DNA from: Pseudomonadota bacterium
GTDB taxonomy: Bacteria; Pseudomonadota; Gammaproteobacteria; Burkholderiales; SG8-39
Reading direction: 5' to 3'
Length of the DNA stretch: 9,732 nucleotides
Assembly (NCBI GenBank): GCA_021848555.1
Contig: JAJZUN010000069.1
Span: 1 to 9,732, forward strand
The translations under genes and the position numbers were made by a program. This document shows positions 6,703 through 9,732 of the stretch, piece by piece (positions within the stretch are counted from its first letter, which is position 1; every line of letters begins with the position of its first letter). Under the pieces are notes generated by a model. The model made no database searches. It was not told the DNA's origin and saw only the letters and a list, made by a program, of their open reading frames with translations.

Positions 6703-7518
6703 ATGCGCATCGGCATCATCGGCGGCGGCGTTATCGCGCGCCTGTTTCTGGAGCACATTGCGCGCGGCGACATGGGCGATGCCAGCGTGGTGGCGATCCA
6801 GGGCCGCAGCGCGGCCTCGCGCGGCAAGCCGCTGGCCGAGCAGTACGGCGTGCCTTTCGTCACCGGTCTGGCCGCGCTGATCGCCGCGCGTCCGGAAGTG
6901 GTGATCGAGGCGGCGTCGCACGATGCGGTGCGCGAATTCGCGCGTCCGCTGCTCGAGCAGGGCATTCCGGTGATCCTCCTTTCCGGCGGCGCACTTTGCG
7001 ACGACGCCTTGCGCGCGCGGCTGGAAACTGCCGCGGCGAAACACCACACGCTGCTCTACGTACCTTCGGGCGGCATCGGCGGCCTCGACGCGTTGAAAGC
7101 CGTCTGCGTGGCCGGCGCCGACTCGGTCGAGATCGCGGTGACCAAGCCGCCCGCCGCATGGAAAGGCATACCCTATGTCGAGAAGCTGAAGATCGATCTC
7201 GATCATATGAGCGGGCCGGTGACGCTGTTCGAGGGCACGGCGCGCGAAGGCGTGCCCTACTTCCCCGCCAACGTCAACATCGCCGCCGCGCTCGCCATGG
7301 CCGGCATAGGTTTCGACCGTACGCAATTGAAAGTGGCGGCGGACCCGTCCCTCATCTACAACACGCATTACATCAACATCCGCGGCAAAACCGGAGCCAT
7401 CAGCATCAAGTTCGAGAGCGTTCCCTTCCCCGACAACCCCAAGACCGCGATGCTCGCCTGCTACAGCGCGCTCGCCGCGTTCAAGCAGTTCAATTCGTCG
7501 GTGCGCTATGGCACCTGA
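6703..7518 (+). CDS. L-aspartate dehydrogenase family protein (AspDH/NadX-like)
   Basis: This 271-residue cytosolic oxidoreductase resembles L-aspartate dehydrogenases, which interconvert aspartate and oxaloacetate (via iminoaspartate) with NAD(P). A Rossmann domain begins at residue 1 with the coenzyme motif G7-G8-G9-V-I-A12. The family motif VPSGGIGGLDAL lies around 120-131. The C-terminal catalytic domain carries PANVNIAAALAMAG and the N-T-H-Y-I motif, whose His222 corresponds to the catalytic histidine of AspDH. The length matches the family (about 250-270). A GAGGG ribosome site lies 8 bases before the ATG, and only 41 bases separate it from the upstream Bug gene, so the two are probably co-transcribed. 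No nadA or nadC is nearby, which argues against an NAD biosynthesis role and for catabolism or reductive amination of an aspartate-like compound. The exact substrate is inference. Confidence 0.88.
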   Translation: MRIGIIGGGVIARLFLEHIARGDMGDASVVAIQGRSAASRGKPLAEQYGVPFVTGLAALIAARPEVVIEAASHDAVREFARPLLEQGIPVILLSGGALCDDALRARLETAAAKHHTLLYVPSGGIGGLDALKAVCVAGADSVEIAVTKPPAAWKGIPYVEKLKIDLDHMSGPVTLFEGTAREGVPYFPANVNIAAALAMAGIGFDRTQLKVAADPSLIYNTHYINIRGKTGAISIKFESVPFPDNPKTAMLACYSALAAFKQFNSSVRYGT

Positions 7519-7538
7519 TCGGGTGTAATATCGCGGCG

Positions 7539-8516
7539 GTAAAAAAATCTTCGTCTGCCGGGCTCCGGCACTGCTTCGCCTTAGCGCTGGGAGTATTCAT
7601 GAGCACTGCACCGTCCGCGCAGCAACCGCCGGCAATAACGACGGTCATCCTCGGCACCGCCACGCCCGGCGGCGGCTTCCCCGTCTACGGCGCCGCCGTG
7701 GTCGAGACCGTGAACGCCGCCGACGCCTCGCTCATCCTGCAGCCGAAGAACACCAAGGGCAGCACCGAGAACGTGCCGCTGCTGGAAGCCGGCCAGCTCG
7801 ACATCGCCCTGGTGCAGGGCGAAGTGGTGCACGAGGCGCTCTCCGGCATCGGCCGCCCGAGCCCCGACCTCAGGATCATCGCCGCGATGTATTCGACCCC
7901 GGGGATGTATGTGGTACGCGCCGACAGCCCGTATCGCCGCATCGGCGATCTCAAAGGCAAACCGGTCGCCTTCGGCGCCAAGGGTTCCGGGCTGGTGATC
8001 CTCGCGCGCTATGTGCTCGATGGCATCGGCCTAGCCCAGGACAAAGACTTTCAGGCGATCTACCTCGAGCGCGCCGGCGATGGCCCGGCGATGGTGGCCG
8101 ACGGCCGCGCCGCGGCGTTGTGGGGCGCGGGCCTGGGCTGGCCGGGTTTCGGCGCGGTGGCGAGCGCCCCGGGCGGCGCGCGCTTCATCGCGCCCGATGC
8201 CGAAGAAATCCGGCGCATCCTGGCCAAACACCGCTTCCTGCGCCCGATGAGCGTGCCCCCTGGCATGTATCCCGGGCAGAGCGCGGCCATCGCCTCGGTC
8301 GGCTCCTGGAGCTTCATCCTGGCGCGGCCTACGCTCGCGGACGATGTAGCCTACCGCCTCGCCCGCGCCCTGCACCGGAACGAGGCCGCGCTCGCAGCGC
8401 GCCTGCCGCAGGCGCGCGAAACCACGGCGGCCAATACGCTGGCGGCCGCGCCGCGCAAGGATCTGATCCATGCCGGCGTGCTGCGTTATCTGCGCGAGAT
8501 CGGACTCACCGCATAG
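7539..8516 (+). CDS. TAXI-family TRAP-type solute-binding protein with a non-canonical or damaged start
   Basis: The protein (325 residues if read from 7539) is a TAXI-type periplasmic binding subunit of TRAP transporters. Landmarks include ATPGGGFPVYGAAVVE, TKGSTENVPLLEAGQLDIALVQ around residues 67-88 (an ENxxLLxxGxxDxAxVQ pattern), and DLKGKPVAFGAKGSGLVILA. A typical signal peptide is encoded from 7539: two lysines, then the hydrophobic run FALALGVF, then STAPSAQ. However, the codon at its natural start is GTA (7539-7541), not ATG, GTG or TTG, and no canonical start occurs nearby upstream in this frame. The first ATG (7599-7601) has a GGGAG 5 bases upstream but falls inside the signal peptide, giving a 305-residue protein with no export signal. 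The gene begins 21 bases after the AspDH stop. No TRAP membrane subunit is visible. Family is confident. The start is uncertain. Confidence 0.85.
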   Translation, partial: VKKSSSAGLRHCFALALGVFMSTAPSAQQPPAITTVILGTATPGGGFPVYGAAVVETVNAADASLILQPKNTKGSTENVPLLEAGQLDIALVQGEVVHEALSGIGRPSPDLRIIAAMYSTPGMYVVRADSPYRRIGDLKGKPVAFGAKGSGLVILARYVLDGIGLAQDKDFQAIYLERAGDGPAMVADGRAAALWGAGLGWPGFGAVASAPGGARFIAPDAEEIRRILAKHRFLRPMSVPPGMYPGQSAAIASVGSWSFILARPTLADDVAYRLARALHRNEAALAARLPQARETTAANTLAAAPRKDLIHAGVLRYLREIGLTA

Positions 8517-8548
8517 GCAAGCGCCTGAAGAAGCAGATTGCGCCTGAA

Positions 8549-8586
8549 TGTCAGACTGATTGTCAGCCTAATTTTGTCAGCCTGAT
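8549..8586 (+). repeat. Three 12-bp direct repeats upstream of the thiamine-diphosphate enzyme gene
   Basis: Copies are TGTCAGACTGAT (8549-8560), TGTCAGCCTAAT (8561-8572) and TGTCAGCCTGAT (8575-8586). The first two are directly adjacent, and the third follows after two bases. A separate 9-bp direct repeat, GCGCCTGAA, occurs just before them at 8521-8529 and 8540-8548. All lie in the 109-bp gap between the TAXI stop and the next ATG. The arrangement could be an array of binding sites for a regulator or simply a small tandem duplication. No good -10 element is placed correctly for a promoter using the TTGTCA hexamers. Confidence 0.6.
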
Positions 8587-8625
8587 CCCCTCTTCACCAG
8601 ACTGTTCTCCAAAGCCAGGACTGAT

Positions 8626-9732
8626 ATGAACAACGCGGATCTGATCGTACGCATCCTGAAGACCGCCGGCATCCGGTACGGTTTCGGCGTGCCCAGCGGC
8701 AATGTGCTGCCGCTGATGGATGCGATGCGCGCTGGCGGCATCGCTTTCGTGCTGACTGCGCACGAAGGTAGCGCGGCCTTCGCCGCCGACGTCACCGGCA
8801 GAATGACCGGGGTGCCGGGTCTGTGCGTCGCCACCCTCGGCCCGGGTGCGACCAATCTCACCACCGGCGTGGGCAGCGCCTGGCTCGATCGCTCGCCTCT
8901 GATTGCGATCACCTGCACGCTGAACCAGGCGCAGCTCGGCCGCCGCCTGCAGATGTGGATCGACCATCACGCGCTGTTCAAGCCGATCACCAAGGCGACG
9001 CTGCGCCTGCGTCCTGGCGAAATCGCCGCGACGCTGGCGCAGGCGCTCGAGCTCGCCTTGTCCGAGCCGCAGGGGCCGGTGCATCTGGATCTGCCCGAGG
9101 ACGTTGCGCTAGCGCAAGTCACCGAGACGCTGGCGCAAGCCACAGAGACGATAGCAATCCCGCCGGCCGCGCCGAAGAGATCCACTTTGCCCCGCGCAGC
9201 GCAGTCGTCCCTTGCGCGCGCCGGCGAATTGCTGCACGCCGCACGGCAGCCGGTGGCGGTAATCGGCGCGAGCGCCCTGCGCATGCGCGACCCGCTGCTG
9301 CTGCGCGCTTTCGTCGAGCGGCACCATCTGCCGTTCGCGACCACGCTGATGGCCAAGGGCATGATAGACGAGGACCATCCGCTGTCGCTGGGCTGCATCG
9401 AGCGCTCCCTGCGGCAGATGCAGCGCGCGCTGATCCGGCGCGCGGACCTGGTGCTCGGCCTGGGCTACGACACGATAGAAGTGGAGTACGAGGCCTGGGT
9501 CGGCAAGGTTCCGGTGCTGCACCTGGACATCGAGCGTGCCGACGTCGATGCCGGCGTGCAGCTCGCGCACGAAGTGGTGGGCGACCTCGATGACACGATG
9601 GCGCAGCTGGCCGCGCTGCCGGCGGCGGCAAACGACTGGCCGGCGCACAGCGTGCGGCAGCATCGCGACGCGTTCCAGGCCGCGCTGCGCCCGGCGGTGA
9701 CCGGCTTCGCGCCGCACCAGGCGATAGACGTG
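8626..9732 (+). CDS. Thiamine-diphosphate-dependent enzyme, acetolactate synthase-like (3'-partial)
   Basis: 369 codons are open to the window edge. The N-terminal pyrimidine-binding domain (about 1-165) has FGVPSGNVLPLMDAM, the cofactor-activating glutamate Glu47 in HEGSAAFAADVTGRMTG, LGPGATNLTTGVGSAWLD, and GPVHLDLPEDV. The central domain (about 195-325) includes PVAVIGASAL, TTLMAKGMIDEDHP and VLGLGYDTIEVEYEAW. The last of these resembles the GYDPIEY segment of catabolic acetolactate synthase AlsS. The pyrophosphate-binding C-terminal domain with the GDG motif lies beyond the window. Such enzymes decarboxylate a 2-oxo acid and may ligate the product to a second carbonyl. Which reaction occurs here cannot be decided from the visible half. 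AGGA lies 5 bases before the ATG. Its place after a Bug protein, an AspDH-like enzyme and a TAXI protein suggests it handles a 2-oxo acid from that pathway. Confidence 0.9.
   Translation, partial: MNNADLIVRILKTAGIRYGFGVPSGNVLPLMDAMRAGGIAFVLTAHEGSAAFAADVTGRMTGVPGLCVATLGPGATNLTTGVGSAWLDRSPLIAITCTLNQAQLGRRLQMWIDHHALFKPITKATLRLRPGEIAATLAQALELALSEPQGPVHLDLPEDVALAQVTETLAQATETIAIPPAAPKRSTLPRAAQSSLARAGELLHAARQPVAVIGASALRMRDPLLLRAFVERHHLPFATTLMAKGMIDEDHPLSLGCIERSLRQMQRALIRRADLVLGLGYDTIEVEYEAWVGKVPVLHLDIERADVDAGVQLAHEVVGDLDDTMAQLAALPAAANDWPAHSVRQHRDAFQAALRPAVTGFAPHQAIDV

Noticed and set aside
8549..8586. A CRISPR array or tRNA in the repeat region before 8626
   Set aside because: The repeats are only 12 bp, without unique spacers of CRISPR length, and no cloverleaf can be formed.

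Overview
This is a GC-rich window with the gene style of a betaproteobacterium, most likely Burkholderiales or a relative. The evidence is a Bug-type (TctC) periplasmic binding protein, a PepN very close to the proteobacterial form, and strong G/C bias at third codon positions. There are no rRNA or tRNA genes, CRISPR arrays or insertion sequences.

Left edge (1-760). A plus-strand gene of unknown function enters from outside the window. It runs head-on into the start of a minus-strand NfeD/ClpP-class membrane serine protease gene. Both homologous parts stop abruptly near position 355, so two gene fragments appear joined there, by a real rearrangement or an assembly chimera. Between the nfeD start and pepN lies a short divergent intergenic region with a perfect 12-bp palindrome.

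Housekeeping block (760-5577). A complete aminopeptidase N gene (pepN, +) overlaps by 4 bp, tail to tail, with a FlK-like hot-dog thioesterase gene (-). A zinc-less MDR quinone-oxidoreductase-like gene (+) follows. Then comes a small secreted protein (+) with three perfect-length 12-residue Tyr/Arg/Gly repeats and a glycine-zipper-like tail.

Right block (5610-9732). A good sigma70-type promoter precedes four co-directional genes: a Bug/TctC solute-binding protein, an aspartate-dehydrogenase-family oxidoreductase, a TAXI-family solute-binding protein, and a thiamine-diphosphate enzyme of the acetolactate synthase type that runs off the window. Together they look like an uptake and catabolism operon for a small carboxylic or amino acid, with two unrelated periplasmic binders and no permease in view. 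Two oddities stand out. The TAXI signal peptide lacks a canonical start codon, with GTA where GTG or ATG is expected. Three 12-bp direct repeats lie just before the thiamine-diphosphate enzyme gene.

I found no obviously new defence or mobile system. The most noteworthy items are the operon composition, the repeats, the TAXI start and the left-edge gene junction.
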